A stretch of 64,000 nt of DNA from Achromobacter insuavis (GCF_902859645.1 NZ_CADIJR010000015.1:1-64000), one strand, 5' to 3'; numbered from the stretch's first letter, positions 50,430 to 58,938 are shown. A program made the numbers and translations. Notes: generated from the letters alone by a model not told the origin.

Positions 50430-51476
50430 CTAGCGCCCCTTGTCCATCGACAGCGGCACGCCCCAGATCGGATCTTCCATGCCCTGCTTGCCCAGCGGCG
50501 TGATCTGCATGGGCTGCAGCTTGGCCAGCAGCGCCTGGTGCTCGGCGCTCAGGGTCCGCTGCGCCAGGTACTTCTGCGCGAACTCCATCGGCGCCGGGCG
50601 GGTGTAGACGGTCAGGTCCTCCAGCGGGCACTCGATCATCTTGGGGTCGACCGCGCGGCAGGCCGACTGGCGGAACTTGTAGCTGGGCGTCTTCAGGTGC
50701 ATGCGCTGGCTCAGCACCAGTTGACCGCCCTGCAGCGTGAAGCTGGCCAGCGCCTGCTTGGGCGGGATGCGCGCCTGCACCTTGATGGCGGGAATATCGC
50801 GCGAATCGGTTTCCTCGTAGTAGCCCGCCGGCATCCCCGCCGAGGTCTCGGTGTATTGCTGCTCGCCCCAGCTCACGCAGGCGCCCGAAGCCACGTGCAC
50901 GGCCGTGCAGACCTGGCGCGTCTTGGTCTCGCTGTGGGTGGTGGCGTCGCGCCACGCCTCCTGCCTGTAGAACTCGCGATAGAGTTCCGGCGAAAGATAG
51001 GCGGTGCCGTTGGCGCCGCGGCCCGATCCCTCCGGCCCGCGCTTGGCCCCGACCTGATCGAGCAGCGCATTCAGCTTGTAGTCGTCGCCGCCGGTCAGCA
51101 GGTATTTGCCGGGCGGCAGGATATGCACCTCGAACGCCTGGAACAGGTAGGTTTCCTTCGGGTCGCGCTTGAGCGCATTGGTCTGGAACTTGCGGCTGAA
51201 GGTCACCTGCGGCGCCTTCTCGTGCATCCAGATCACGGTCGGAGTCCACTGCGTCATGGTCAAGGCGTCTTTCAGCGTCGCGTGCGGCATCAGGTCGGCC
51301 ACCAGCACCACGGCCATGTCCGATTTGAGCGCCTCGTTGATCAGGTCCAGCAGTTGCCCGTAGCGCGGATCGTCGCGGGTGCCGTATCCGTTCGAGGACG
51401 GCATGTTCACGCACCCCGACAGCGCCAGCGTAAGCGTCAGGAGGGACAAGGCAAGGCGCGGGCGCGGCAAGGTCAT
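50430..51476 (-). CDS. putative lipoprotein, unknown function
   Basis: 348 residues from ATG 51476 with AAGGA six bases upstream. Signal ends in lipobox LSGC. The mature protein has LLDLINEALKSDMAVVLVAD and a TILPPGKYLLTGGDDYKL-like strand run (HILPPGKYLLTGGDDY), and Cys-containing loops (ASGACVSWGEQQ). A beta-rich periplasmic or surface protein by prediction. No family recognised. It abuts the MFS relic. Confidence 0.8.
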   Translation of the reverse strand: MTLPRPRLALSLLTLTLALSGCVNMPSSNGYGTRDDPRYGQLLDLINEALKSDMAVVLVADLMPHATLKDALTMTQWTPTVIWMHEKAPQVTFSRKFQTNALKRDPKETYLFQAFEVHILPPGKYLLTGGDDYKLNALLDQVGAKRGPEGSGRGANGTAYLSPELYREFYRQEAWRDATTHSETKTRQVCTAVHVASGACVSWGEQQYTETSAGMPAGYYEETDSRDIPAIKVQARIPPKQALASFTLQGGQLVLSQRMHLKTPSYKFRQSACRAVDPKMIECPLEDLTVYTRPAPMEFAQKYLAQRTLSAEHQALLAKLQPMQITPLGKQGMEDPIWGVPLSMDKGR

Positions 51477-51986
51477 GGATCGGTCCTTAAATGAGGCAGA
51501 ATCGTTCTGAGCGCGCATGCTACTGGCTGGCGGCGGAATGGCAATGGCCGCGTGCTCGCCTGAAACATAAGGCCGCGTTGTCCGTCTGGCGGCCTGGGCC
51601 GTCCGTCGCGCGCCACGGACGGCGCAACACCTGCAATGGCGCGGCCCGGGGGCAGCATGGCGGGTCAGGATCGAGCATCCGCGGGCCGGCCGGACCGGCC
51701 GCCCGATGACAATTATTGTTGCGATTGTTTCCTGTTGAGGCCGCCGCGCATGATCAATGGTCCGCGCCGTTCTATCTGTCCCAGGTCGGCTTTCTGATCC
51801 TGGTGCTCTGCCTCGCACCGATCTCATTGCGAGGGACGCCTCGCAAATATCAGACTAACAGTAAGACCAGAGAGCGCGTTTTCCGACACGAGCAAATCTA
51901 GAATCGGATTGGCATCGTTTCCGCGATGCGCCGCGGGAAGCGCCCAGGCCTGTCCTCCCCGCGGTCGACGCAATCCGTGGCCAGGG
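51477..51986. other. intergenic region
   Basis: No convincing gene. A short TTG-started frame (51716-51901) has one hydrophobic segment (SQVGFLILVLCLAPISL) but poor codon use; rejected. The AT-richer part (51705-51735 and 51840-51905) probably contains the promoters for the lipoprotein and the response regulator. Confidence 0.5.
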
Positions 51987-52709
51987 ATGACCAGTGCAGG
52001 TATGCGCGTTCTTGTCGTTGAAGATCAGCCGGAATGGGCCGAAAGCGTGTCGAACCACATCGCCGGCCTCGGGCGCACGGTGCAGGCCTGTGGCACCCTG
52101 CAGGACGCGCTGGCCCACATCAGGCAGGACGCGCCCGGCATCCTGGTGACGGCGGCATCGCTGCCTGACGGCGACATGCTCGACCACATCGCCTCGCTGC
52201 GCCGCACGTTTCCCGCCATGGGCATCATCGTGCTGACCGACAACGTGCGCATGCCTGCGCAGCTGCAAAGCCTGAGCGACGGCGCCGACCATTACCTGAT
52301 CAAGCCGATCCAGCTCGCGCTGCTGGCCGCCACCGTCTGCGCGCTCGAGCGCCGGCTCGTGACCGCGATGCCCGGCGTCGACACACGCCGCAACTGGACC
52401 CTGAACGTGCAGTCGCGCCAGCTGCGTTCATCGGACGGCGAACAACTGGAACTGACCGCCAAGGAATCCATCATCCTGGCGTCACTGATCCAGAGTCCGA
52501 AATTTCCCATCAGCCACAAGCGCATGTCGCAGAATCTCGGCTACCCGGAAGTCATCTACGACCAGCACCGCATCGACGCGCTGCTCTATCGGGTCCGCAA
52601 GAAACTCGCGACCCTGCGCGACGCGCCCATGCAGATCCGCAATATCTATTCCGAAGGGTCCTTGCTGGTGATGCGCGAAAGCACGATCCGCATCGCCACG
52701 CATTCCTGA
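51987..52709 (+). CDS. atypical OmpR-type response regulator lacking the phosphoacceptor Asp
   Basis: 240 residues from ATG 51987 (ATG 52002 is possible). The receiver keeps the acidic pair Glu12-Asp13 (VVEDQPEW), switch Thr84 (GIIVLTDN) and Lys106 (YLIKP), but the phosphoacceptor position is Ala56 in ILVTAASLPDG, where homologues have Asp. The winged helix is intact: ESIILASLIQSPKFPIS, IDALLYRVRKKLATL. It should thus be phosphorylation-independent and controlled by ligand, expression or partner. No kinase lies nearby. Flagellin is the next gene downstream. Confidence 0.85.
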   Translation: MTSAGMRVLVVEDQPEWAESVSNHIAGLGRTVQACGTLQDALAHIRQDAPGILVTAASLPDGDMLDHIASLRRTFPAMGIIVLTDNVRMPAQLQSLSDGADHYLIKPIQLALLAATVCALERRLVTAMPGVDTRRNWTLNVQSRQLRSSDGEQLELTAKESIILASLIQSPKFPISHKRMSQNLGYPEVIYDQHRIDALLYRVRKKLATLRDAPMQIRNIYSEGSLLVMRESTIRIATHS

Positions 52710-52729
52710 TCGACGCGCCGCCTTGTTCG

Positions 52730-52774
52730 ACAACGCCGACAACGCCGACAACGCCGACAACGCCGACAACGATA
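52730..52774. repeat. five tandem 9-bp units
   Basis: GACAACGCC four times and GACAACGAT once, starting 20 bp after the stop of the atypical regulator gene. Out of any recognised ORF; a possible variable-number locus. Confidence 0.85.
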
Positions 52775-52852
52775 GGACCCTGGCGGCTCGCGATTGTTGC
52801 GCCGTCGAGTATTTATGAGTTTTCAGCAACGCGAAACGCCTACACTGCAGGT

Positions 52853-52928
52853 GTCTTGCAACTTTCCCCAAGAGAGACAAGGCCGAAGGCCCCACCCGCT
52901 TATCCGCGTGTGGGGCCTTCTTCTTTTG
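52853..52928 (+). ncRNA. candidate small RNA with terminator
   Basis: TACACT -10-like box at 52841-52846 with TTTTCA about 15 bp upstream, then ~75 nt ending in a strong hairpin (GAAGGCCCCAC 52885-52895 with GTGGGGCCTTC 52910-52920) and TTCTTTT. There is no ORF inside. It lies between the atypical regulator and flagellin. It could also be the terminator of a longer transcript from the regulator gene. Confidence 0.5.
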
Positions 52929-53146
52929 CGACGGCAAGCATGCGTCTTCAGCCCGCGATTTCCGCATCAAATCTCATAAAAAATCATAAGACTGCCGTTT
53001 GCCCGGCAATCATCTAAAGATCATTTTCGCCATGTCGTAGTCCTGGCAACGGACGAACCTGAACGCTGATTCTCAGTTCATCACGTTGGCAATCGGGCAG
53101 CTCCCTGCCCGGTGCGATCAAGCCTTTCTCTGCTAGGAGCTAACAC

Positions 53147-54853
53147 ATGGCCGCAGTCATCAATACCAACTATCTGTCGCTGGTCGCGCAGAACAACCTC
53201 AACAAATCGCAGTCGGCGCTCGGCACCGCGATCGAGCGCCTGTCCTCGGGCCTGCGCATCAACAGCGCCAAGGACGACGCGGCCGGCATGGCCATCGCCA
53301 ACCGCTTCACCGCCAACGTCAAGGGCCTGACGCAGGCGGCGCGCAACGCCAACGACGGCATCTCGCTGGCGCAGACCACCGAAGGCGCCGCGGCCGAGAT
53401 CAACACCCACCTGCAGCGTGTGCGCGAGCTGGCGGTGCAGGCCGGCAACAGCAGCTACTCGCAAGAGCAGCGCAATTCGATGCAGGACGAAATCAACCAA
53501 CGCCTGTCGGACATCGACCGCATCTCGGAACAGACCGACTTCAACGGCGTGAAGGTGCTGTCGGCCAAGGCAGAGCCCCTGACGCTGCAGGTCGGCGCCA
53601 ACGACGGCGAAACCATCAGCCTGAACCTGTCGGAAATCAGCATCAAGACGCTGGGCCTGGACGGCTTCAACGTCAACGGCTCGGGCGTGACCCAGAACCG
53701 CACGGCCACGGTGACCGACCTGACCGCGGCCAACGGTACCCAAACGGGCAACGACTGGGTCGTGCAGACCAACCACGCCTCGGCCACTGCGGACCAGGTA
53801 TTCGGCAAGCTGGAAAACGGCAACAAGGTCACGCTTGGCGCCGTCGTGCCGTCGTCCGCCACCACGTACACCTACGACGCCGCCAACAACAACTTCTCGT
53901 TCGTCGACAAGTCGGCCTCCGACGCAGCTTCCGTCACGGCCCTGGCCAACTCGCTGCGCCCGCCCACCGGCACCGCCACCGGCACCTACGTCCATGCCAA
54001 CGGCACCGCGTCGACCACCTTCGAAGTCGACGCCACGGGCGCCATCAAGGTCAATGGCTCGGCGGCATACCTCGACGCCGGCGGCAACATGACCACCAAC
54101 AGCGCCAGCGGCACGGCGGCCACGCTCGACACGGTGATGACGGCCGTGTCGAACAACACCGCCGCCGCCGGTAACTCGTCGCTGTCCATCGGCGGCAAGA
54201 CGTACCAGAACATGGGGGGCGCCGCCTCCGCCGCGGCCCATGTCACGTTCATCAGCACCTCCTCGTCCGATGCATTGCTGGCCAAGGCCAAGGCCAACGC
54301 CACGGCCAACGACGTAACCGTCACGCTGGGCTCGGGCATCGCCTCCGCCACCGTAAGCTTCACCAGCGGCACGTCGACCAACACCTACGTCGATGACAAG
54401 GGCGCATTCACGACCACCGCGAACTTCCAGACGAACTACCACGTCGACCCCACCTCGGGCCAAGCCACCGTGACGGGCGGCACCGGCACGGGCGACTACG
54501 CCCCCAAGACGGGTTCGCTCGCCTACGTCAGCGCGTCGGGCAAGCTGACCACCGATACCACCAGCAAGGGCACGCTGACCGCCGATCCCATGAAGGCGCT
54601 GGACGCCGCCTTCACCAAGCTGGACAAGATGACCGGTGAACTGGGCGCCGTGCAGAACCGCCTGGAATCGACCATCGCCAACCTGAACAACGTGATCAAC
54701 AACCTGGCCAACGCCCGCTCGCGCATCCAGGACGCTGACTACGCCACGGAAGTGTCGAACATGTCGAAGGCCCAGATCCTGCAACAGGCCGGCACGTCGG
54801 TCCTGGCGCAAGCCAACCAGGTGCCGCAGACGGTGCTGTCGCTGCTGCGTTGA
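53147..54853 (+). CDS. fliC: flagellin
   Basis: 568 residues. Conserved N-terminal D0/D1 (INTNYLSLVAQNNLNKSQ, LGTAIERLSSGLRINSAKDD), and C-terminal D1/D0 (NNLANARSRIQDADYATEVS, ILQQAGTSVLAQANQVPQTV). The central ~250 residues are a Thr/Ala/Gly-rich variable region with no Cys. It is larger than the ~390-residue flagellins typical of Bordetella. No signal peptide; exported by the flagellar type III apparatus. Start ATG 53147 with AGGAG upstream. No convincing FliA-type promoter was found (TAAAAAAT with GCCGTTTG at 52977-53000 has a short gap). Confidence 0.97.
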   Translation: MAAVINTNYLSLVAQNNLNKSQSALGTAIERLSSGLRINSAKDDAAGMAIANRFTANVKGLTQAARNANDGISLAQTTEGAAAEINTHLQRVRELAVQAGNSSYSQEQRNSMQDEINQRLSDIDRISEQTDFNGVKVLSAKAEPLTLQVGANDGETISLNLSEISIKTLGLDGFNVNGSGVTQNRTATVTDLTAANGTQTGNDWVVQTNHASATADQVFGKLENGNKVTLGAVVPSSATTYTYDAANNNFSFVDKSASDAASVTALANSLRPPTGTATGTYVHANGTASTTFEVDATGAIKVNGSAAYLDAGGNMTTNSASGTAATLDTVMTAVSNNTAAAGNSSLSIGGKTYQNMGGAASAAAHVTFISTSSSDALLAKAKANATANDVTVTLGSGIASATVSFTSGTSTNTYVDDKGAFTTTANFQTNYHVDPTSGQATVTGGTGTGDYAPKTGSLAYVSASGKLTTDTTSKGTLTADPMKALDAAFTKLDKMTGELGAVQNRLESTIANLNNVINNLANARSRIQDADYATEVSNMSKAQILQQAGTSVLAQANQVPQTVLSLLR

Positions 54854-54873
54854 TCGCATAAGCGGCCCCGCCC

Positions 54874-54922
54874 GGCCGGCCCCCGTCCGTCGCGCATCGC
54901 GGCGGGCGGGGGCCGGCCTTTT
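54874..54922 (+). terminator. fliC terminator
   Basis: GGCCGGCCCCCG pairs with CGGGGGCCGGCC across a GC-rich loop, followed by TTTTCT, 21 bp after the fliC stop. Confidence 0.85.
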
Positions 54923-54973
54923 CTATCGGTCGAGCGGATCTACAATGCGGACTTCCTTTTCGGGAGTCCTTCC

Positions 54974-55591
54974 ATGCTCGGTGTCACCGACTATGGCGCA
55001 TTCGTCCTCGCCTTCATCATGCTGCTGATCATCCCCGGCCCGGGCAATTTCGCCCTGCTGACCGCCACCGGCAAGGGCGGCATCAAGGCGGGCCTGGCGG
55101 CGACCTGCGGCGTGATCCTGGGCGACCAGGTGCTGATGTGGCTGGCCGTGGCGGGCGTCTCGGCCCTGCTGGCCGCCTACCCCACCGCGTTCCATATCGT
55201 GCAGTGGGCCGGCGCCGCGTATCTCGCCTGGCTGGGCCTGCAAATGATGCGCAGCAAGCCCGGCGCCGCGCCGCGCCCGAGTCGCATGGACAATGGCCAT
55301 TACCTGCGCCAGACCGCGATGATCACCTTGCTGAACCCCAAGGCGATCATGTTCTACATGGCATTCTTCCCGCTATTCATCGATCCGGTCCGGCACCAGG
55401 GGCTGGTGACCTTCGCCTTCATGGCGGTCACGGTGGCGGCGCTGACGTTTCTCTACGGCCTGGCGGCGGTGCTGCTGACGCACCACCTGGCCGAACGCAT
55501 GCGCGCCAATCCGCGCGTGGCGAACCTGCTGGAGCGGCTGGCGGGGGTGTTCCTGCTGGGGTTCGCGGTGAAGCTGGCAGCGATCCGGTAG
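54974..55591 (+). CDS. LysE/RhtB-family amino acid exporter
   Basis: 205 residues, six membrane helices. Family motif at the end of helix 1, LIIPGPGNFALLTATGKGGI, then GLAATCGVILGDQVLMWLAV; a charged loop (MRSKPGAAPRP) and the closing helices ALTFLYGLAAVLL and GVFLLGFAVKLA. Probably exports homoserine-lactone-like or amino acid substrates. Start ATG 54974. No regulator gene is adjacent. Confidence 0.95.
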   Translation: MLGVTDYGAFVLAFIMLLIIPGPGNFALLTATGKGGIKAGLAATCGVILGDQVLMWLAVAGVSALLAAYPTAFHIVQWAGAAYLAWLGLQMMRSKPGAAPRPSRMDNGHYLRQTAMITLLNPKAIMFYMAFFPLFIDPVRHQGLVTFAFMAVTVAALTFLYGLAAVLLTHHLAERMRANPRVANLLERLAGVFLLGFAVKLAAIR

Positions 55592-55625
55592 GCCAAGCCG
55601 ATACGGCCGGCAACCTGGCATGCGG

Positions 55626-55946
55626 TCATGCGGATTGCAGCACTTTCACGGCGACTTCGGGCGCGCGTTCCACGATCTTGAGCAGTGCAATGGCAGGCCC
55701 GGTGGGATTGCGATGCCGCTGCTCCCAATTCTGCAGCGTGCGAGTGCTGACATGGATGGCCGCGGCGAATTCGGCCTGGGACATCTGGACACGCTCGCGA
55801 ATGGCCCGCACATTGATGGGCCCCAGCTTCGTGACCCGTCCGGGCGTCAGTTGGCCCTTGCGGATCGCTCGCACCTGGTCCAGGCCTTCGCTCAAGAGAT
55901 CGAACGTGGATGGTTCCGTAGTCTTTGGTTTGGCTTTCTTGGGCAT
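55626..55946 (-). CDS. NadS-type HTH antitoxin (orphan)
   Basis: 106 residues from ATG 55946 (MPKKAKPKTTEP); ATG 55970 is an alternative. The NadS pattern is striking: LLSEGLDQVRAIRKGQL, then an XRE HTH (RERVQMSQAEFAAAIHVSTRTLQNWEQ, in part), and the RRNPTGPAIALLKIVERAPE end. Relatives pair with an upstream HigB/RelE-type toxin. Here I find no toxin in the 300 bp upstream (55947-56246) or downstream, so this is orphan or its partner has been lost. Confidence 0.85.
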   Translation of the reverse strand: MPKKAKPKTTEPSTFDLLSEGLDQVRAIRKGQLTPGRVTKLGPINVRAIRERVQMSQAEFAAAIHVSTRTLQNWEQRHRNPTGPAIALLKIVERAPEVAVKVLQSA

Positions 55947-56246
55947 GCAGATCATTTCGTCCCGGGACATCCTCACATTCTGGATTCTCTCTCTCAGAAG
56001 ACCATCCGTGTGCAGCAAGCACACAACCTTGGGACGCTTTCCTTGTCACCCGGCGACCCGCCACACGTCAATGGAAAGCCTGACGGCGGCGATGACCCAA
56101 TAGGCTGGCGCCGCGTCCGCTTGAACGGCTATGCTGGGACACGCTCAGTCGCGACGACTCACACGGCCGGGCGGCAACCGCGGCAACCCGATACCCGCAG
56201 GCGTACGCGCCGGCCCCACCCTCCCCCCCGCACCGGCGCTCGCACC

Positions 56247-56654
56247 ATGACGACCAACTACACGGAAGCCTTCATCACGGTCTCTCCCGACAGCACCGCC
56301 ACGGTGGGGACCACGCCGACCAAGGCGGGTTCGATCGCGCAGATCCAGCACGATCTGCTGACGCGGCAGCCGTATCACTACACCAGTGACGACCTGCTGT
56401 TCGAGGTGCACGCCATCCGCCACGGTATCGCGGCCAAGGACAGAAAGCCGGCGCGCGAGGCGTTCTTCGCCAAGTCGCAGGCGTGCCTGCGCGCCTCGCC
56501 GCTGGTCAAGCAGTTCGGCTGGGGCCTGCATCACGACGCCGAGTCGAAGGTCGCGGCCTATGGCGTCGACACCCAGGCCTACCGCGACCTCAGCGCGCGC
56601 GCCGATCTCAAGATCGTGCCCGGCATGCGCAGCAAGCGGGCCGCCGTTTCCTGA
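56247..56654 (+). CDS. DUF6157-family protein
   Basis: 135 residues from ATG 56247. TNYTEAFITVSPDSTATVGTTPTK at the start (in part), IQHDLLTRQPYHYTSDDLLFE and LVKQFGWGLHHDAESKVAAYG with a His pair. A compact soluble protein family of unknown function, widespread in bacteria. A lone gene with its own promoter region; the upstream 300 bp hold no other gene. Confidence 0.85.
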   Translation: MTTNYTEAFITVSPDSTATVGTTPTKAGSIAQIQHDLLTRQPYHYTSDDLLFEVHAIRHGIAAKDRKPAREAFFAKSQACLRASPLVKQFGWGLHHDAESKVAAYGVDTQAYRDLSARADLKIVPGMRSKRAAVS

Positions 56655-56720
56655 CGCAGAGATGCCTGTGCTTGCAGTACCAGACGGTGAAGGCCACCGG
56701 ATCGCGGCCCGACGACGGCT

Positions 56721-57089
56721 TCAATCCGCCGGCCGATGACAGACGGCTTCGACGTTGTGCCCATCCGGCCCGATCACGAAAGCCGCATAGTAATTGGAAT
56801 GATAGTGAGGACGCAGTCCCGGCGGACCGTTGTCTTTTCCGCCTGCCGCCAGCGCCGCGGCGTGGAACAGGTCCACCTGTTCCCGGGAATCGGCGGCAAT
56901 GGCGATATGCAAGGGCGCGCTGACGCGGGACTGCGCATACAACCACAGCGACGGCTTGCCCTGCCTGCCCAGGCCGATGCTTCCCGGCCCTTCCATGGCA
57001 AGACCCACGCCGAGAGGCGCAAACGCCTTGAGAAAAAACTCGCGGCTCCGATCCATGTCGCTGACACCAAAACCGATGTGATCAAACAT
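56721..57089 (-). CDS. VOC/glyoxalase-fold protein
   Basis: 122 residues from ATG 57089 with GCGGAGAAG upstream; ATG 57119 would add an atypical lead. Two beta-alpha-beta-beta-beta repeats: HIGFGVSDMDRSREFFLKAF and PLHIAIAADSREQVDLFHAA, with metal-site candidates His4, His72 and Glu115-type (HNVEAVCH). Related to small glyoxalase/bleomycin-resistance-like proteins. Substrate unknown. Co-oriented with the CGNR gene upstream. Confidence 0.88.
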   Translation of the reverse strand: MFDHIGFGVSDMDRSREFFLKAFAPLGVGLAMEGPGSIGLGRQGKPSLWLYAQSRVSAPLHIAIAADSREQVDLFHAAALAAGGKDNGPPGLRPHYHSNYYAAFVIGPDGHNVEAVCHRPAD

Positions 57090-57208
57090 ATTCTTCTCCG
57101 CTGCCGTCGCCACCGGCACGTACCGTCATAGGCGTTCGGGCCAACTGATTTCGGGCATGCGAGTCGGTCCACGCCTTGCGCGACGGACACGCGAGATCCC
57201 CGCAGGGA

Positions 57209-57793
57209 TCATTCCCCCTTCTTGCGCGAGCGGAACGCCGCCACCTTCATGCGGTTGCCGCACACGGCCATGCTGCACCAGCGGCGCCGGTGCGACTTGG
57301 TCTTGTCGTGGAACATCAGCGTGCAGTCGTGCGCCTCGCATTGCCGCACGAGTTCCAGCTGCGTATCGGTCAGCAGACGGACGACGGCCTGGGCGATGGG
57401 TTCGAGAAAGCTGGCCGCGTCGTCGTGGCGGCGCTGCCTGATCACCTTGAACGACGCGCTGGCGTCGTCCCACCGCAGTTCCTTGGACGCACGGCCAGCC
57501 AGCAGCACCTGGTTGACGACGCTGGCATCCGACGCGCCCTCGTGCTTGGCGGCATGCACCAGCGACCTGGCGTTGTCGCGCAGCCGCAGGGCCAGCGCCC
57601 GCAGCCCCTTGGGCGCCGCGCCGACGTCCTCGGGCAACGCGCCGGCCAGCTTCAACCAGGCCAGCACGGCCTCGTCGTCGGCGAAACAGTCGTGATGCGC
57701 CGCCCCGACGCCGAATTCACTGTTGATGAAATCGAGCGCGAGGTCGTCCCCGACGAACATCGGGGCTTTTGGGGTTTTGGCGGTTTCCAGCAT
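57209..57793 (-). CDS. CGNR zinc-finger regulator
   Basis: 194 residues. N-terminal ABATE domain (FVGDDLALDFINSEFGVG, AVVRLLTDTQLELVRQCEAHDC (in part)) and a C-terminal CGNR zinc finger (CTLMFHDKTKSHRRRWCSMAVCGNR, cysteines spaced C-x4-C then C-x5-C). DNA-binding stress regulators of this class usually lie next to a hydrolase they control, as here. Divergent from the alpha/beta hydrolase across a region with nested GGTTAC inverted repeats. Confidence 0.92.
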   Translation of the reverse strand: MLETAKTPKAPMFVGDDLALDFINSEFGVGAAHHDCFADDEAVLAWLKLAGALPEDVGAAPKGLRALALRLRDNARSLVHAAKHEGASDASVVNQVLLAGRASKELRWDDASASFKVIRQRRHDDAASFLEPIAQAVVRLLTDTQLELVRQCEAHDCTLMFHDKTKSHRRRWCSMAVCGNRMKVAAFRSRKKGE

Positions 57794-57802
57794 TCGCCCA
57801 AT

Positions 57803-57874
57803 GTAACCGATAAAAAATTAATTGACCAGTTACCCAAGCTATGAGTAACCTTTTAAATCCAATTTATCGGTTAC
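57803..57874. promoter_or_regulatory. nested GTTAC inverted repeats, likely CGNR operator
   Basis: Outer arms GTAACCGATAAA (57803-57814) and TTTATCGGTTAC (57863-57874) are exact complements. Inner arms GTTACC (57829-57834) and GTAACC (57845-57850) form a second dyad. Together they fill the 94-bp gap and overlap both likely promoters; the last repeat ends directly before the hydrolase AAGGAG. Confidence 0.75.
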
Positions 57875-57887
57875 AAGGAGATTTGTC

Positions 57888-58823
57888 ATGGTTACGAAGA
57901 CATTGATGGGCGCGGCCGGGCTGGCGGCGCTGGTGCTGGCCGGCGGCGCCCAGGCGGCCGACCTCCAGGTCCACCACCGCTTCGAACAGGTGGGCGACGT
58001 GAAGGTGTTCTACCGCGAGGCGGGCGCGCCCGATGCGCCGACGGTGCTGCTGCTGCACGGCTATGCCGCGTCGTCGTTCATGTATCGCAACCTGATTCCG
58101 ATGCTGGCGGACAAGTACCACGTCGTCGCGCCCGACCTGCCGGGCTTCGGCTTCACCGAAGCGCCCGCCCGCGGCAAGTACGCCTACACGTTCGACCAGT
58201 TGGCCAGGACCATCGACCAGTTCACCCAGCAGCTGAAGCTGGACCGCTACGCCATCCAGGTCTTCGACTACGGCGCGCCGGTGGGCTGGCGCCTGGCGCT
58301 GGCGCATCCCGACCGCATCACCGCGATCATTTCGCAGAACGGCAATGCGTACGAGGAAGGACTGGGACAGGGCTGGGCGCCGATCCAGCGCTATTGGAAG
58401 GAGCCGTCACAGGCCAATCGCGAGGCGCTGCGCGACTTCCCGACGCCGGCGTCGATCGAATGGCAGTACCTGGAAGGCGTGCCGGACAAGAGCCTGGTGG
58501 CGCCGGATGCGATCGCGCTTGAGAGCTATCTGGTGTCCCGGCCGGGCAACGCCGAGGTGCAGCTCGACCTGCTGCTGGACTATGCGTCGAACGTGGCAAA
58601 GTATCCGGCGTTCCAGGCGTATTTTCGCGAGCACCAGCCACCGCTACTGGCGGTCTGGGGCAAGAACGATCCGTTCTTCCTGCCGGCCGGCGCCGAGGCG
58701 TGGAAGCGGGATATTCCGGGCGCGGACGTACGGCTCTATGACACGGGGCACCTGGCGCTGGAGACGCATGGGGTGGAGATCGGGGGGGTGATCCGGGAGT
58801 TTCTGGATCGGAATGTGAAGTGA
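57888..58823 (+). CDS. secreted alpha/beta hydrolase (haloalkane dehalogenase/epoxide hydrolase-like)
   Basis: 311 residues. Signal peptide MVTKTLMGAAGLAALVLAGG, cleaved near AQAAD, so periplasmic. Oxyanion loop LLLHGYAASSF, nucleophile Asp127 in QVFDYGAPVGWR, acid Asp in VWGKNDPFFLP and His288 (DTGHLALE). An Asp nucleophile fits the dehalogenase/epoxide-hydrolase branch. GGAG precedes ATG 57888, immediately after the operator. Controlled by the divergent CGNR protein (inference). Confidence 0.93.
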   Translation: MVTKTLMGAAGLAALVLAGGAQAADLQVHHRFEQVGDVKVFYREAGAPDAPTVLLLHGYAASSFMYRNLIPMLADKYHVVAPDLPGFGFTEAPARGKYAYTFDQLARTIDQFTQQLKLDRYAIQVFDYGAPVGWRLALAHPDRITAIISQNGNAYEEGLGQGWAPIQRYWKEPSQANREALRDFPTPASIEWQYLEGVPDKSLVAPDAIALESYLVSRPGNAEVQLDLLLDYASNVAKYPAFQAYFREHQPPLLAVWGKNDPFFLPAGAEAWKRDIPGADVRLYDTGHLALETHGVEIGGVIREFLDRNVK

Positions 58824-58891
58824 TAATGAGATCGCGCATACGCGCGTGCACTACGGATAACTCCACCCGAAGGATTCGTCCTGTGTAAGAC

Positions 58892-58918
58892 AAACCGCCC
58901 ATGCGGGCGGTTTTTCTT
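58892..58918 (+). terminator. terminator after the hydrolase gene
   Basis: AACCGCCC and GGGCGGTT with an ATGC loop, followed by TTTTTCTTT. Its other face points toward the convergent antitoxin gene. Confidence 0.9.
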
Positions 58919-58938
58919 TGGCGAGGTTCCTCAGCCTG

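Noticed and set aside
51716-51901. TTG-started 61-codon membrane peptide
   Set aside because: No ribosome site, weak codon bias and a non-standard start; hydrophobic stretch alone is not enough.
52977-53000. FliA-type promoter for flagellin
   Set aside because: TAAAAAAT and GCCGTTTG are separated by 9 rather than about 11 nt and the second box is poor.
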